From Pardosa pseudoannulata (taxonomy: Eukaryota; Arthropoda; Arachnida; Araneae; Lycosidae): 64,000 bases of DNA. The stretch lies in contig CM063498.1 in the NCBI GenBank assembly GCA_032207245.1, positions 87,170,461 to 87,234,460 of the forward strand. Direction: 5' to 3'. The notes below the pieces were generated by a model. The model saw nothing but the letters and a program-made list of their open reading frames with translations. It was not told the DNA's origin and ran no database searches. Position numbers and translations under genes: made by a program. Positions 12,225-23,010 of this stretch are shown here, piece after piece; position 1 is the first letter of the stretch, and every line of letters starts with the position of its first letter.

Positions 12225-12870
12225 ACCCTATGATGCAGGTAAAAAATGATATTTAATAAATATTGTTACATTTTACAACTACGCAGACAAAAAATTATTC
12301 ATTTTAAACTTTACTCGCTTTTGATTTTGCTAACCCTAACTCATCAAGAATTCAATGTGGATGAATCTATCCATTCCAGGCCTTTTGACCACCTTGAAAT
12401 GTAATTGGTTCAAAAATGTGAAATCTTCCGAAGTTTGCCGAAGTTCAACAGCGATACTTAGAAAGTAATGTCTTATTGCGAGGACTACAGTTAAATCACA
12501 GACAGCTAGATCAGTGATCAGCAATGGGCCTGTTTGAATACCCCCGAGAGTTCAATGTACATTGATTGAATCAAAGAAATATTTGAGATTGAAGATCCCG
12601 ATTACAAGACATTCCGGTGCACTGCTAAAAATGCTTTCAAACATAAGATACGAAAGCGATGACATAAACATGATCCTTCACCAACTATTTGAACGACCGT
12701 ATAGGGGGCCATTTTTCCTTTTATATTTAATAAATATTGCTCCATTTTACAACTATGTTGCCTAAAAGTTATTCGTTTTAAATTTTACTCGCTTTAAATT
12801 TTGCTAACCCTAATTCATTAAGAACCCAATCTGGATGCCTCTATCCATTCCAAGTCCAACCGCTTCATAA
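12225..12870. repeat. Pair of diverged direct repeats (~145 bp) about 475 bp apart
   Basis: The stretch at about 12,245-12,390 and that at about 12,720-12,860 share TTTAATAAATATTG, CATTTTACAACTA, TTACTCGCTTT, TTTTGCTAACCCTAA and CTATCCATTCCA in the same order. The second copy runs on into CCGCTTCATAAATTC. This looks like two copies of one old interspersed repeat. The intervening 67-residue plus-strand frame (12,562-12,765) ends inside the second copy and is not convincing. Confidence 0.7.
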
Positions 12871-13122
12871 ATTCGAGGACAGACGGACAAATAACTTAGG
12901 CTATTATTATATAGCGGATTGTTATGACTAACTTTCTGTCATAAATGGACTTACACTACAATCTCAAAGAAAATCTCAATTGACTTATTCAAGAATAAAG
13001 TATAACTAAAAAAGTGCAGAGAGCAAAACTGCTTGGAAAGTCAAATCTAGGAAACCTTTTTTTAAAATTTTTCTAACATATTAACATATAATCATAGGCA
13101 GAAATATGATTATCATTGATAT

Positions 13123-13566
13123 TGTCACGTAGGGGCTTAATGTGGAACACAATAACACACACAGGAAGTAGAGCTTATCTAATTTATTAAATCAACTCAA
13201 AGCGCGAAGTACAATTGCAATCTCTGCACAACTCTGAACTCAAAACAACTGTGACTTAGTGATCTTTGGCTTTTTATCAGAAGAGAAATTTCCAGAAATC
13301 TGTTTGTGAAGGCGATGAAAGTTTTACTGCGCAACGCAGAGAAATGACGAATATTCCAGAATACTTTTCTGGCAAAGTAATAAAAGGTCCAGAATCTTCT
13401 GGAACACGAATCAGAGACGACAATAAATAGAGGAATTAAATAAATATTTTTACAAATTTTAAACCATATCGTCTCTACCGGGGTTCCAACTCTTGACCTC
13501 TTGAATACAAGACGAATGTGATGATATTCGGCTATGGAGATTCTAAAGCTTCTTTTCAATGCGGCA
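13123..13566 (-). mobile_element. Probable solo LTR (Gypsy-type)
   Basis: Read on the minus strand the block starts TGCCGCATTG and ends CCCCTACGTGACA, i.e. TG...CA ends over 444 bp. It has an AATAAA polyadenylation signal about 70 bp before the 3' end, followed by a T/G-rich stretch (TTCCTGTGTGTGTTATTGTG), which is typical of the R/U5 part of an LTR. ATAT flanks both ends (13,119-13,122 and 13,567-13,570), compatible with a 4-bp target duplication, although ATAT is weak evidence in such A+T-rich DNA. No internal gag/pol sequence is adjacent. The 120-residue frame inside is not a real protein. The 5' boundary is the less certain one. Confidence 0.45.
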
Positions 13567-13570
13567 ATAT

Positions 13571-14105
13571 TTTTATATTATTCCTAATCCTAAAGGCAAC
13601 CGAACCTGTCTACTGCGATCGGGAAATGGTAATATGAAAAAGTTAAATTACATATACCTTCTTAAAGGCAACCTAATCCTAAAGGCAACCGAACCTGTCT
13701 GCTGCGATTATGAAATGGTAATATGAAAAAGTTAAATTAAATATACCTTCTTAAAGGCAACCTAATCCTAAAGGCAACCGAACCTGTCTACTGCGATCAT
13801 GAAATGGTAATATGAAAAAGTTAAATTACATATACCTTCTTAAAGGCAACCTAATCCTAAAGGCAACCGAACCTGACTACTGCGATCATGAAATGGTAAT
13901 ATGAAAAAGTTAAATTACATATACCTTCTTAAAGGCAACCTAATCCTAAAGGCAACCGAACCTGTCTACTGCGATCATGAAATGGTAATATGAAAAAGTT
14001 AAATTACATATACCTTCTTAAAGGCAACCTAATCCTAAAGGAAACCGAACCTGTCTACTGCGATCGGGAAATGATAATATAAAAAAGTATAATTACATAT
14101 ACCCT
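13571..14105. repeat. Six tandem copies of an 89-bp repeat
   Basis: AAGGCAAC(C)GAACCTG recurs at 13,593, 13,681, 13,771, 13,860, 13,949 and 14,038 (spacings 88-90 bp; the last copy reads AAGGAAACC). Units are almost identical: CTAATCCTAAAGG, ACTGCGATC, GAAATGGTAATATG, TTAAATTACATATACC. High identity suggests recent expansion. Confidence 0.93.
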
Positions 14106-14690
14106 CTTTTTAGTTATTAACGGTTACCATTTTGCATTGGACTCCATGTATCCTAATCTTAAAACAAATGTAAATTTTGATATAAATATCTCCATATAGC
14201 AATCTTCGTTATCCGGATCAATATTTGGAAGCATAGTATCCTGTAAATAAATATAAAAATAAAAATTGCTAGAAATATAGTAAATATTTTACTTAAAAAA
14301 ATTAAAGTATATATTTATAAAGAAAACTATATAAAACTATATAAAAAGTTTTTTCTTACAAAAACAAACAAACAAACATTTCAGTTATTTTCAATGATAG
14401 CATAGTAATTTTAAAGAAATAAAATATTCGAAGTAATTATAGGAGAGTATAAAAACTCCCGTTATGTGCCAAGAGGTGATTGGGATCCAAGCGTGAATCA
14501 AAATATGCTCTGCCTTTATTTTAGCTCTTTATCTCTGACGACTACCCACAACTTTTTACGCTTTAGTTGTTTTATGCTTACGAACTGCTTAACACCCATA
14601 AATATTTAAAAACCGAAATAGCCGAAATGGATTCCAGGGAACTTAAACCGGAAATTAATATTGATTATTCTTGAAATATGAAACTATCGA
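14106..14690. other. A+T-rich intergenic sequence
   Basis: Nothing recognised. Contains short AAACAAACAAAC and poly-A/T runs only. Confidence 0.6.
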
Positions 14691-15375
14691 TATCAGAGGC
14701 GGGTACTACTTAACGTAGCAAAGGAAAGTGATGGCTGATTAGAACAAATGAGCTTTTTTTGTAATAGAAAAGTGTTACAAACGGTTTAATCATTTGCCTC
14801 ATTAAATAATATTTTCTAGCGGGTAGCAATAATAGCACTTTTCTTTGACGGGTGTTATTTAAAATATTGCACTGAGGCGGGAACAAATTATTATAACAGT
14901 ACTTTGAAGGCAGATGGAAGTTGCTTTAGCGTTAATATTAAGAGAATAACAGACCTAAAATATCAATACTGCGAGTTTATCATAATTATATCATAACTAT
15001 ATCATTAACTATATCAAGTTTTAATTATATTTAGAAGGGAGCAAGACGATTTCAAAATGAATTGGGATAAAGCATTATTTTGAAAATATTTTTGCGTAGT
15101 TAAAAGTTTATACCTAACGAGTGATTAAAAATATTTCAAGGACTTTGTTCTTGAGCATTATGTTTCTCTTAGTCTCTCTAACGTATTTCAATAATTTCTA
15201 TTAATATGTTGTCATACATCTGAATGTATTAGAACAAATGACATTTTTTAATAGAAAGTCATTACAAATTGTTTAATCATCTGCCTCATTAAGTAATATT
15301 TTCTATCGGGTCAGAATAATACACTTTTCCTTGATGGGCGTTATTTAAATATCGCACTGTGGCGGGAACAAATTA

Positions 15376-15885
15376 CATTGGTGTGCAAAACTAAAGCAAC
15401 AGGTGGGGATTGTGAGATAAATCATCTGAGAGACATGAAATTCGGAAATGATGGAGAGTCTTATGTACGTTAAAGGTGACCAAAGCATCGGCGCTGAAAG
15501 AGGAATACGATGCATACGGTATGGAATCAAACAACAACTAGCTTTATTGAACACATAGTATCATCACGATTGTCTATCTAACAGGAAGATCAAGCAGATG
15601 TTCCTTAATATGGTATATGCCCTCTCCTATCTGAAATGGTTGCTTCGCACCGTCTCCGCATATTCAGAACCAATTGGTCGAAGATTTCTTGCTGTAGGAC
15701 TGCCCATTCCGCAATCAGCATCTGTTTGAGTTGTTGGGTGTTCTCCGGAGGATGTAAGCGTACTGAAATGCATCTCCCCAAAGAATCCCACACATGTTTG
15801 ATGGGATTTAAATCAGGGGAGTACGCTGGGCAATTCATTCGAGTGATATCTTCACTTTCGAGTACAAAGGAGCAAGAGGCTTTCT
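15376..15885 (-). mobile_element. Truncated Tc1-like element (3' half)
   Basis: The left boundary is an intact-looking Tc1 terminus, CATTGGTGTGCAAAACTAAA, preceded by TA (15,374-15,375). The minus-strand 3' half of a transposase gene ends about 230 bp inside it. The other end stops inside the transposase without a terminal repeat, at about 15,885, where the 490-bp host repeat resumes. This is a different Tc1 family from the two long copies in this window: the terminus differs and the protein ends RGHIPY rather than GRHTPY. Confidence 0.75.
15605..15868 (-). pseudogene. Tc1-like transposase, C-terminal fragment
   Basis: The minus-strand frame reads VLESEDITRMNCPAYSPDLN and on through PIKHVWDSLGR to RRGHIPY and a stop. 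SPDLNPIxHVWD is the signature around the third catalytic residue of Tc1/mariner DDE transposases. Here the catalytic glutamate (normally NPIEHVWD) is replaced by lysine (NPIKHVWD). The N-terminal DNA-binding domain and the first two catalytic aspartates are absent because the element is truncated. It starts without a Met at about 15,868. It is a dead relic; family identity is confident from the motif and length after it. Confidence 0.85.
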
Positions 15886-16599
15886 AAAGGAATTGGGATA
15901 TAGCCTTCTTTTGAAAATACTTATTTCGTAGTTCAAATTTTATTCATAACGAGTGATTAAAATATTTCAAGAATTATGTTCTCGAGCATTATGTTTCTTT
16001 TAGTTTCTCTGCAATTTTCTGATAATGTCTATTGATTTTTTGTCATAAAACTGAGCTTATCATAAGAAATGAGGTACTTTTTTTAATAGAAAAATATTAC
16101 AAATGGTTTAATCATCTGCCTCATTAAGTAATATTTTCTTGCAGTTAGGAAAATTTGAGCTTTTCTTTGACAGGTATTATTTAAAATATTACACTGAAGC
16201 TGAAACAAAATTAGTATATAAGTACTTTGAAGGTTCGATGAGAGTTGCTTTTTTGTAAATATTACGAGAATTATAGACCTAAATTCACAGTTTAATAAAT
16301 AATTAAATTTTATTTGCATTTAGAGCGAAGCAAGCAAAATATTTTAAAAATGAATTCGGATAAAGCCTTCTTTTGAAAATACTTTATCCGTAGTTAAAAT
16401 TTTGTACCTAACTGGTGATTAAAAATATTTCAAGGATTTTTTTCTTGAGCATTATATCGAATTTTTTTTTAAAAAAATTCATAAATCATCAGATAGTCCT
16501 CACCACTAGATAATCCGCAGATTATACGAGTAAAAATATGTATTTTAGTATGACAATATTAAACCATTTTAAGAATAAAAATACGAATTAGGAATGAAA

Positions 16600-16930
16600 G
16601 TACAGTAGAGTGCCAAAAAGTCTGGATTAGACTCAATTAATTCCACCTTTAAAATTTGAAATCATTTCTTCTGCCATATCTCGGAGACGAATTTTAACGG
16701 AAGAAACAGAGCGGTCTACATTCCTCTGATCGAGAACAGAGCTATGCAAATCGTCCTCTAATTCAGCCCATTGTATTTTTCCACGACGATCGGATCGCTT
16801 TCTTCTCATATTTTTAATGTTTTCTTTTGCTTGAATCAATTTCTTACTGCTTTCTTTTCGACCTTCTGAATTAATTTCAGCTTGAAATCAGCAGTCAAAC
16901 TGCTACGATGTTTTAAAGACGTAATGAATA
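16600..16930 (-). mobile_element. Degenerate Tigger/pogo-type fragment
   Basis: The left edge carries TACAGTAGAGTGCC in plus orientation, a Tigger/pogo-style terminal repeat at the 3' side of a minus-strand gene. Directly inside lies the N-terminal DNA-binding part of a transposase, so most of the element (catalytic core) is deleted. A matching inverted terminal repeat on the right was not found. Related-looking blocks with CAGATAGTCCTCAC and TCCGC.GA.TATACG occur at about 16,492 and 17,299 in direct orientation and may be remains of another Tigger terminus. Confidence 0.5.
16633..16920 (-). pseudogene. Tigger/pogo transposase N-terminal domain, frameshifted
   Basis: In one minus-strand frame (16,920-16,846) KHRSSLTADFKLKLIQKVEK resembles the first helix-turn-helix of CENP-B/Tigger proteins. 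After a frameshift near 16,840 the sequence continues with IKNMRRKRSDRRGKIQWAEL, then EDDLHSSVLDQRN, then SVSSVKIRLRDMAEEM and NFKGG. The xxELE..L...V.DQR....VSS.xIRxxAxE pattern followed by F.G is the second, CENP-B-type helix-turn-helix (HTH_Tnp_Tc5). The frame stops where the conserved tryptophan region would begin, and no DDE core follows. It is a relic of a transposase distinct from the one in the 1-8 kb array. Confidence 0.6.
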
Positions 16931-17616
16931 AACAATATTACAGCAAATCAAAACTTTGAAAACAAAACACTCTGTTACGTATGATCCTCGTGGTGAAAGG
17001 AACTTCGACCCTCAACCTTCGATCTCGAACCCATCCACTCGGTGTTGTCAATGGGAACTGTAAATAGTGACTACCGATATTTTTCCGTACTCCAGAACAC
17101 AATTTAAGATTGTGCTATTGGCCACTACTGATTCGTTATGCTTTATGGGTTGCATTTTTTTTATGGTTTACTGATACGATACGATGTTTTCTTCACGTCC
17201 CGTGAGTTGTGCTTTTATTTACATTTGATCATCAGCCTTTCGCGAGACGTGCTTTTTCCTCCCTTCTTCCGATTCTAATGATTTGAGCGATGAACCAGCA
17301 GATAGTCCTCACTGGCAGACAGTCCATGGCTGAAGAAATTTGCTTTTTAAACACACATAGTCCGCGGACTATACGTTCGAATTTACGATATTATGTTTTA
17401 ACTGTAGAGTATTTTGACGAATATCAGAGTGGTTAATATCGTAGTGTTTAAATTTTATATTATAAATTAAAAAGAAAGAGTATTTCTAAAAGCTTGCTTG
17501 GGTTAAATGATTACTTCTCATAAACTGTATTTAAGGCAAATGAAAATCGATATCAGTTTTATTTTAATATAAATGCTAAACTAGTTTTAAAAAAAACTGA
17601 AAGCAAGTGTTAAATA
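16931..17616. other. Intergenic sequence with possible Tigger leader remnants
   Basis: Moderately G+C-rich by local standards from about 16,975 to 17,330. It holds CAGATAGTCCTCAC at 17,299 and TAGTCCGCGGACTATACG near 17,360 (partly palindromic), both similar to sequence at 16,492-16,535. No reading frame is recognised. Confidence 0.4.
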
Positions 17617-19119
17617 CACTCATGTCCATAAATTAAGTATAATGAAGTTTAGGCAATGAAAGAGACAAAAGCAAAACAAATTTGACTTATTTGTAAAGTC
17701 TATTTATTAAACAAAAGGTAAAGAGCAAAAAAGATGCTATATGTTTGACATAATTAATAAAAATAGCAATTTTTACTCCCTGGAGCAAATTTCAAAAAAG
17801 AACCTATTTACAGAAAACAGTATAACATGGTTAGTATGATGATTAATACGGAGTATGTCTCCCGGACGATGCAATACAAGCGTTACAACGCCTACGCATG
17901 CTGAGTATCAGATTATCAATCTGATCTTGGGGAAAATTACACCACTCATCAAGCAATGCCCTCCGAAGTTCCGATAGACAGTTGGGAGGGGGTTGACGGG
18001 TTGCAATTCGTCGGCCAAGCATGTCCCACACATGCTCTATTGGATTCAAGTCCGGTGAGTATGCTGGCCAATCCATACGGGTGATATCCTCCGATTGAAG
18101 GCATTCGTCTACAATGTTTGTACGGTGAGGTCGGGCGTTGTCATCCATATACAGAAATTCAGGACCCATGGCGCCCCGAAACAAACGTACATGTTGTTCC
18201 AGAATGACATCCCGATAGATGTGGCCTGTCATCGTTACACTCTGAACATGCAGGTCAGTTCTGGAACCAAGAATAATTTCCTCCCCAAACGAGCCATCCT
18301 GCACCACCGTAACGGTGTCGTTCAATGGTGTTCTCTTGGTGGTAACGGGTACCTGGCGCTCTCCATATGAAAGTCCGGCGAGAATCAGAATGTAAACTGA
18401 ACCTGGACTCGTTGGAAAACATCACACAAGACCACTGTTGCGGTGTCCACAATGCATACTTTCTAGCCCAGCATAATCGCAGGCGACAGTGAGTTGCGGT
18501 AAGGGGAACACATCTGACAGGCCTTACGAGCATATAGACCAATGTTCCCTAAGCGTCTGTACACGGTCTGCCTTGAAACTGTCGTACCGGTAGCTGAAGA
18601 GAGCTGACGAGACAGGTCTGATGCTGTGCTCCGTCTGTTTCTTTTGGCAGTAACTGCCAAATACCGGTCATCATTCGGCGTAGTAACTCAGGGGCGACCT
18701 GTGCTGTAACATCTACTCACATTACCATCATGTTTGAATCGTTGCCAAAGCCTGGAGATGACACTCTGGGCGATTCCAAGTTCCTCGGATACTTCCAGCT
18801 GGGTACGTCCACATTCCAGTCGTCCGATAATTCTACCACGTAAAAAATCATCCAAATGCTTCCTTTGTGCCATAACTATGCGGTTATTGTACAGAAAGGA
18901 TTTTAAAGCGCTTGTGAACAATTTTACTTCTTTGCTACCATTCCTTATATACCTCTTTCATACACTCTCGTCATTGTGACGTACTATCCGCGCCATCTGG
19001 TGGTTTCCTGCAATTTGCATATTCTTCTTCAAGATGTGTGTGATAATTCTACAGGTGAAATTTTTATTTTAGAGCTCAATTTCTGTGTGATTCTGAATTA
19101 TCCTTAATTTATGGACATG
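17617..19119 (-). mobile_element. Tc1-like element, copy A (degraded transposase)
   Basis: About 1,503 bp, bounded by inverted repeats CACTCATGTCCATAAATTAA (left) and TTAATTTATGGACATG (right), preceded by TA at 17,615-17,616. The right end lacks the last bases (AGTG) present in copy B at 57,120. TGTTAAATA stands on both flanks. Except for scattered substitutions and indels it is colinear with copy B (55,616-57,120) across its whole length, so the two are members of one recently active family. It contains one minus-strand transposase gene, now broken. Confidence 0.93.
17843..18873 (-). pseudogene. Tc1-family DDE transposase, inactivated (copy A)
   Basis: Gene order is intact: MAQRKHLDDFLRGRIIGRLE start with paired-like helix-turn-helix domains, GRP(R) hook, catalytic core and C-terminus ending GRHTPY. 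Compared with copy B it has a CGA-to-TGA stop at 18,688-18,690, a 1-bp insertion (T) near 18,524 and another 1-bp insertion (T) near 18,278. The first catalytic aspartate (FSDESRF) is Asn here (codon 18,411-18,413). In contrast the second catalytic site is preserved as MDDNARPH (codon 18,140-18,142) and the third as SPDLNPIEHVWD. Two of the changes (stop and D-to-N) are C-to-T at former CpG sites on one strand. It cannot produce an active enzyme. Confidence 0.93.
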
Positions 19120-20160
19120 TTAAATATGCAGCTCTCTTATAACATTTTTGCGATTTGTTCTTGAAAGACTGAGGATTAAGTAAAACTTTTAGTATATTAA
19201 TCAAATATTCTTTTGTAGTTATATATTTGTAGGTTTTATGTACTTTATACAACAATCTTATTTATGTTCATATTAACATAGTTAATATAGTTAAAAAGAT
19301 TAAATACTCTTAAAAATTGAGAGTTACCTGGTTTACTTTGCTTAATTAACTTATCTTTGAAAACATTTATTAGATATAAACATTTACTTTAAAAGTAAAT
19401 TTTTCTGTATAAAAATATGTGGGATGTATAGATTTTAGTAGAAATTTAAACAAAATATTAAAAGATTTAATCTATCGAGAAAAATAATAATCTAGACATA
19501 AAAAGATAACTTTTCTATTCAAAATTATTAATTACTTATTAAGGTATGGAAGCTTTATACTCTCTTCTATGTTTAAACTTTCTTTTATTAAGTTATTATT
19601 TTATTACTTTATAATCGATTTATTTTAAAAAGGCACATACGCATTTAAAAGCATAGACTATATACTACGAAGAGTGATATTATGAAGGTTTAGGCCTGCC
19701 TTGATACTACAGGAAATAAAAAATTTTGGAATTTCTGATAAAATGCTGGCAATCGGTTGTTTGAAATTTTAAGTTCCACATAGTATTTAAAAATTGTTAC
19801 TAATATAATAAAACCTTTTCAAATTAATTATGTATTTTGACGAAATTCTATAAATTACTTTTTTTGTAAATAGATATACTCATAAAAATCTACTTAAATT
19901 AATACTTTTTAAGAAATGCATAGGACATAAAATTTATTACAATTTTAAATAAAGTTGTACAAGATTTCGTATGTACAATAAATTAATTTTTTTCATGTAA
20001 ATATCCACGTTCTTAAATTCACAATTTACTTATAAAGATAAGATGAATTTCTACTTCTTTAAATTATGTATTTATATGGTAAGATGAATTTCTACTTCTT
20101 TCTTACTTAATTGTTTTATTGAAATCTAATCTTATTACTTCATGGCTCATGTTAAATGAA
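19120..20160. other. A+T-rich intergenic sequence
   Basis: Nothing recognised apart from poly-A/T runs and a short local duplication (GATGAATTTCTACTTCTTT at about 20,042 and 20,083). Confidence 0.6.
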
Positions 20161-20164
20161 AGAA

Positions 20165-21190
20165 ATTATGTATTTATATGGTGAAAAATATATTAGAAGA
20201 TTTAAAATAATCAAAGTGTACGCCAAGCTTAATTCTAGTGGAACTAAATAAATTATTTCTGATCGAAGTTTGGAACTTTGGTTCAATTAGTTCATAAAAT
20301 GCTTTAGAAGGTTTGAAATAATCAAAGTGTACTCCAAGCTTGGTTCTAATGGAACTATGTAAAGTTCGTATTTCTAATCGAATTATGGAAATGAAGGGTT
20401 CAAAGATAAAAAAAAATACATTAAAAGTTTTGAAATTATGAAAGTGTACTCCAAGCTTAATTCTAGTGGAACTGAATAAAGTATTTCTGATCGAATTCTG
20501 GTACCGAGGGTTCAAAGAGTGCATAAAATGCATTAGAATGTTTGAAATAATCAAAGTGTACGCCAAGCTTGATTCTAATGGAACTATGTAAAGTTCGTAT
20601 TCCTGATTGAATTCTGGCAATGAGGTTCAAAGGTCAAAACATGCATTAGAAGATTTGAAATTTTGAAAGTGTACTCCAAGCTTAATTCTAGTGGAACTGA
20701 ATAAAGTATTTCTGATCGAATTCTAGTAAAGAGGGTTCAAAGAGTGCATAAAAGGCTTTAGAAGGTTTGAAATAATCTATGCCATGCTTGGTTCTGATGC
20801 AACTATGTAAAGTTCGTATTTTTGATCGAATTCTGGCAACTTCTTCGAAGAGGAAAAAATGCTTTAGAAGATTTGAAATTATGAAAGAGTATTCCAAGCT
20901 TAATTCTAGTGGAACTAAATAAAGTATTTCTGATCCAATTCTGGTAACGAGGGTTCAAAGAGTGCATAAAATGCATTAGAACGTTTGAAGTAATCAAAGT
21001 GTACTCCAAGCTTGATTCTAATGGAACTATATAAAGTTCATATTTCTGATCGAATTCTGGCAACTTCTTCAAAGAGGAAAAAATGCATTAGAAGATTTGA
21101 AATTATGAAAGTCTAAGCCAAGCTGGATTCTAGTGAAACAAAATAAAGTTCGTATTTCAGATCGAATTCTAATAATGAGGATTAAAAAAG
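20165..21190. repeat. Nine tandem copies of a ~112-bp satellite, alternating in two subtypes
   Basis: CCAAGCTT-type anchors stand at 20,223, 20,334, 20,451, 20,563, 20,676, 20,782, 20,894, 21,006 and 21,118 (spacing 106-117 bp, mostly 112). Odd and even units differ consistently (GAACTGAATAAAGTATTTCTG versus GAACTATGTAAAGTTCGTATT), so the array is built of ~224-bp dimers. The minus-strand frames in it, which seem to share a repeated FSSTRIKLGVHF-like segment, are by-products of the repetition. Confidence 0.9.
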
Positions 21191-21904
21191 TATACAATTT
21201 AAATAAGCTAGTCTCTTTAAGTTCAAATAGAATATAAAAAAACTACTAATACTATAAATCTCTAAGTAAATTGTATATATTGATAAAATTGTCGAAACTT
21301 TTAAATTTGCTTTAATTAATTTGTTAACTTATCATTCAATACAGTTATCAATACATATTTTATAAGTTAATATTTCTTCTAAGAAATTCAATATGATATA
21401 TACAGTTAATTAAAACTTTTGATAAAATCTCACAAGATTTAATATTTGGAGAAAAATATTATTCTATTTACGAAAATATATATCTTCTCGTTAAATTCAT
21501 TATTTACTTATCCAAATTTGATGAATTTCTTCTTCCTTTTGTGTTTAAATCTTCTTTCATTGAAAAGTAAGCTTATTAATTTCCATTCGGTTCATTTTAA
21601 ATCAAAGAATTTGTGTATTTACTAAAGAAAATATCTACATGCTAAAAAATTAAAATTAGTTTTAGAAACAAAATTTCCAGACATTCAAAGAGTGATCAAA
21701 CACAAGAAAATTTAATGGAGTTAAAACTAATTAAATTTCTTTTTGAGATGAAAGTTTTTAATATCAAAAGTTAGATTTAATATTTATTTGGTTTTAAAGA
21801 GTGGAAATATATTACTCTCTAAGAAAGTTAATCAGTGATAATTTATGATTAGATTTTAATATGTAGTTCATGTCACACAATTTTGATATTTTTTTATGGT
21901 AGCT
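21191..21904. other. A+T-rich intergenic sequence
   Basis: No feature recognised. Confidence 0.6.
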
Positions 21905-23010
21905 AAATATCATTGCTCCAATAAGTAAAATTACATTAGAAAATTTTATGCGTGAAAGTAGGTTATAGTTCAATAAATAATCACGCATAATATTTCAGTA
22001 AATTTCTTATATTTATTTTTTATTATACCAGTCTAAAAGGAAAATCATAAACTAAACCAAGTTTTGTACATAGTTAAAAAATGTGCCAAGTACGAGGAAA
22101 TGTATGTTTGGTTACTTAGAACAGAGGTTATTGATTTTAAGCTTCAATTACTACAAATGAATAACAAACAAAAATTAGAAAGTACCACTCCTCTAATATG
22201 TAAAATCACATTTGAAAATTTTATGCTTAGTGGAAGTAGGTTATAGTTTAATAAAAATTAATCACACATAAAATTTTAGTAAATTTCTTAAATTTATTTT
22301 TTATTGTATCGGTCTAAAAGGAAAAACATAAAATAAACCAAGTTTTAGACATGGATAAAAATGTTCCGAATAGGATGAAATGTATGTTTGGTTACTTAGA
22401 ACAGAGGTTATCAATTTTAAGCTTCAATTACTACAAATGAAAAACAAACAAAAAATGAGGAAATACCATTCCTCTATTATGTAAAATCACATTTGAAAAT
22501 TTTATGCGTAATGGAAGTAGGTTATAGTTTAATAAAAATTAATCACACATAATGTTTTAGTAAATTTCTTAAATTTATTTTTTATTGTAGTGGTCTAAAA
22601 GGAGAAACAAAAAATAACCACGTTTTGTACATGGATAAAAATGTACCGAATGGGAGGAAATGTATGTTTGGTTACTCAGAACAAAGGTTATTAATTTTAA
22701 GCTTCAATTAATATCAATGAATAACAAACAAAAAAAGAGAAATTATCGTTATTCCAATATATAAAATCACATTTGAAAATTTGATGCGTAATGAAAGTTG
22801 GTTATAATTCAAAAGATATGAAACACACATAATGTTTTAGTAAATTTCTTAAATTAATTTTTATTATACCAGTCCTAAAGGAAAATCATAAAATAAACCT
22901 TATTTTGTACCTGGATAAAAATGTACTGAATACTACGAAATGCATATTTGGTTACTCAGAACACAGGTTATCATATTTATGTTTCAGTTGATACAAATGA
23001 ATAACAAACA
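21905..23010. repeat. Four tandem ~280-bp alpha units
   Basis: TGTATGTTTGGTTAC-type anchors are at 22,101, 22,381, 22,661 and 22,941, exactly 280 bp apart. Units share ATTTTATGCGTAATGGAAGT, AATCACACATAAT, AAATTTCTTAAATTTATTTT, GGAAAA.CATAAA and ATGAATAACAAACA. The 60-residue plus-strand frame at 22,064-22,246 lies in this repeat and is not a gene. The same unit recurs at 23,830-24,590, 27,190-27,830 and 28,620-29,360. Confidence 0.9.

Larger units (their letters stand above)
14691..16470. repeat. Three ~490-bp direct repeats, the middle one interrupted
   Basis: The shared order is GAACAAATGA/GAAATGAGG, TTACAAA.GGTTTAATCAT, TGCCTCATTAA.TAATATTTTC, ATTTAAAATATTGCACTGAGG..GAACAAA, GGGATAAAGC.TT.TTTTGAAAATA, GAGTGATTAAA.ATATTTCAAG, GAGCATTATGTTTC. 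Anchors TTTAATCAT occur near 14,786, 15,271 and 16,109. The second copy is longer because Tc1-like sequence occupies 15,376-15,885, replacing about 160 bp of repeat. Copies differ by many substitutions. Confidence 0.8.

Noticed and set aside
18095..18370. Plus-strand frames opposite the Tc1 transposases (also 56,094-56,393, 18,734-18,979 and 15,636-15,887)
   Set aside because: Antisense shadows of transposase genes, present only because the sense strand is constrained.
20174..21072. Minus-strand frames of 69-148 residues with a repeated protein motif
   Set aside because: They track the 112-bp satellite, whose unit is not a multiple of three, and break in step with it. No known protein family.
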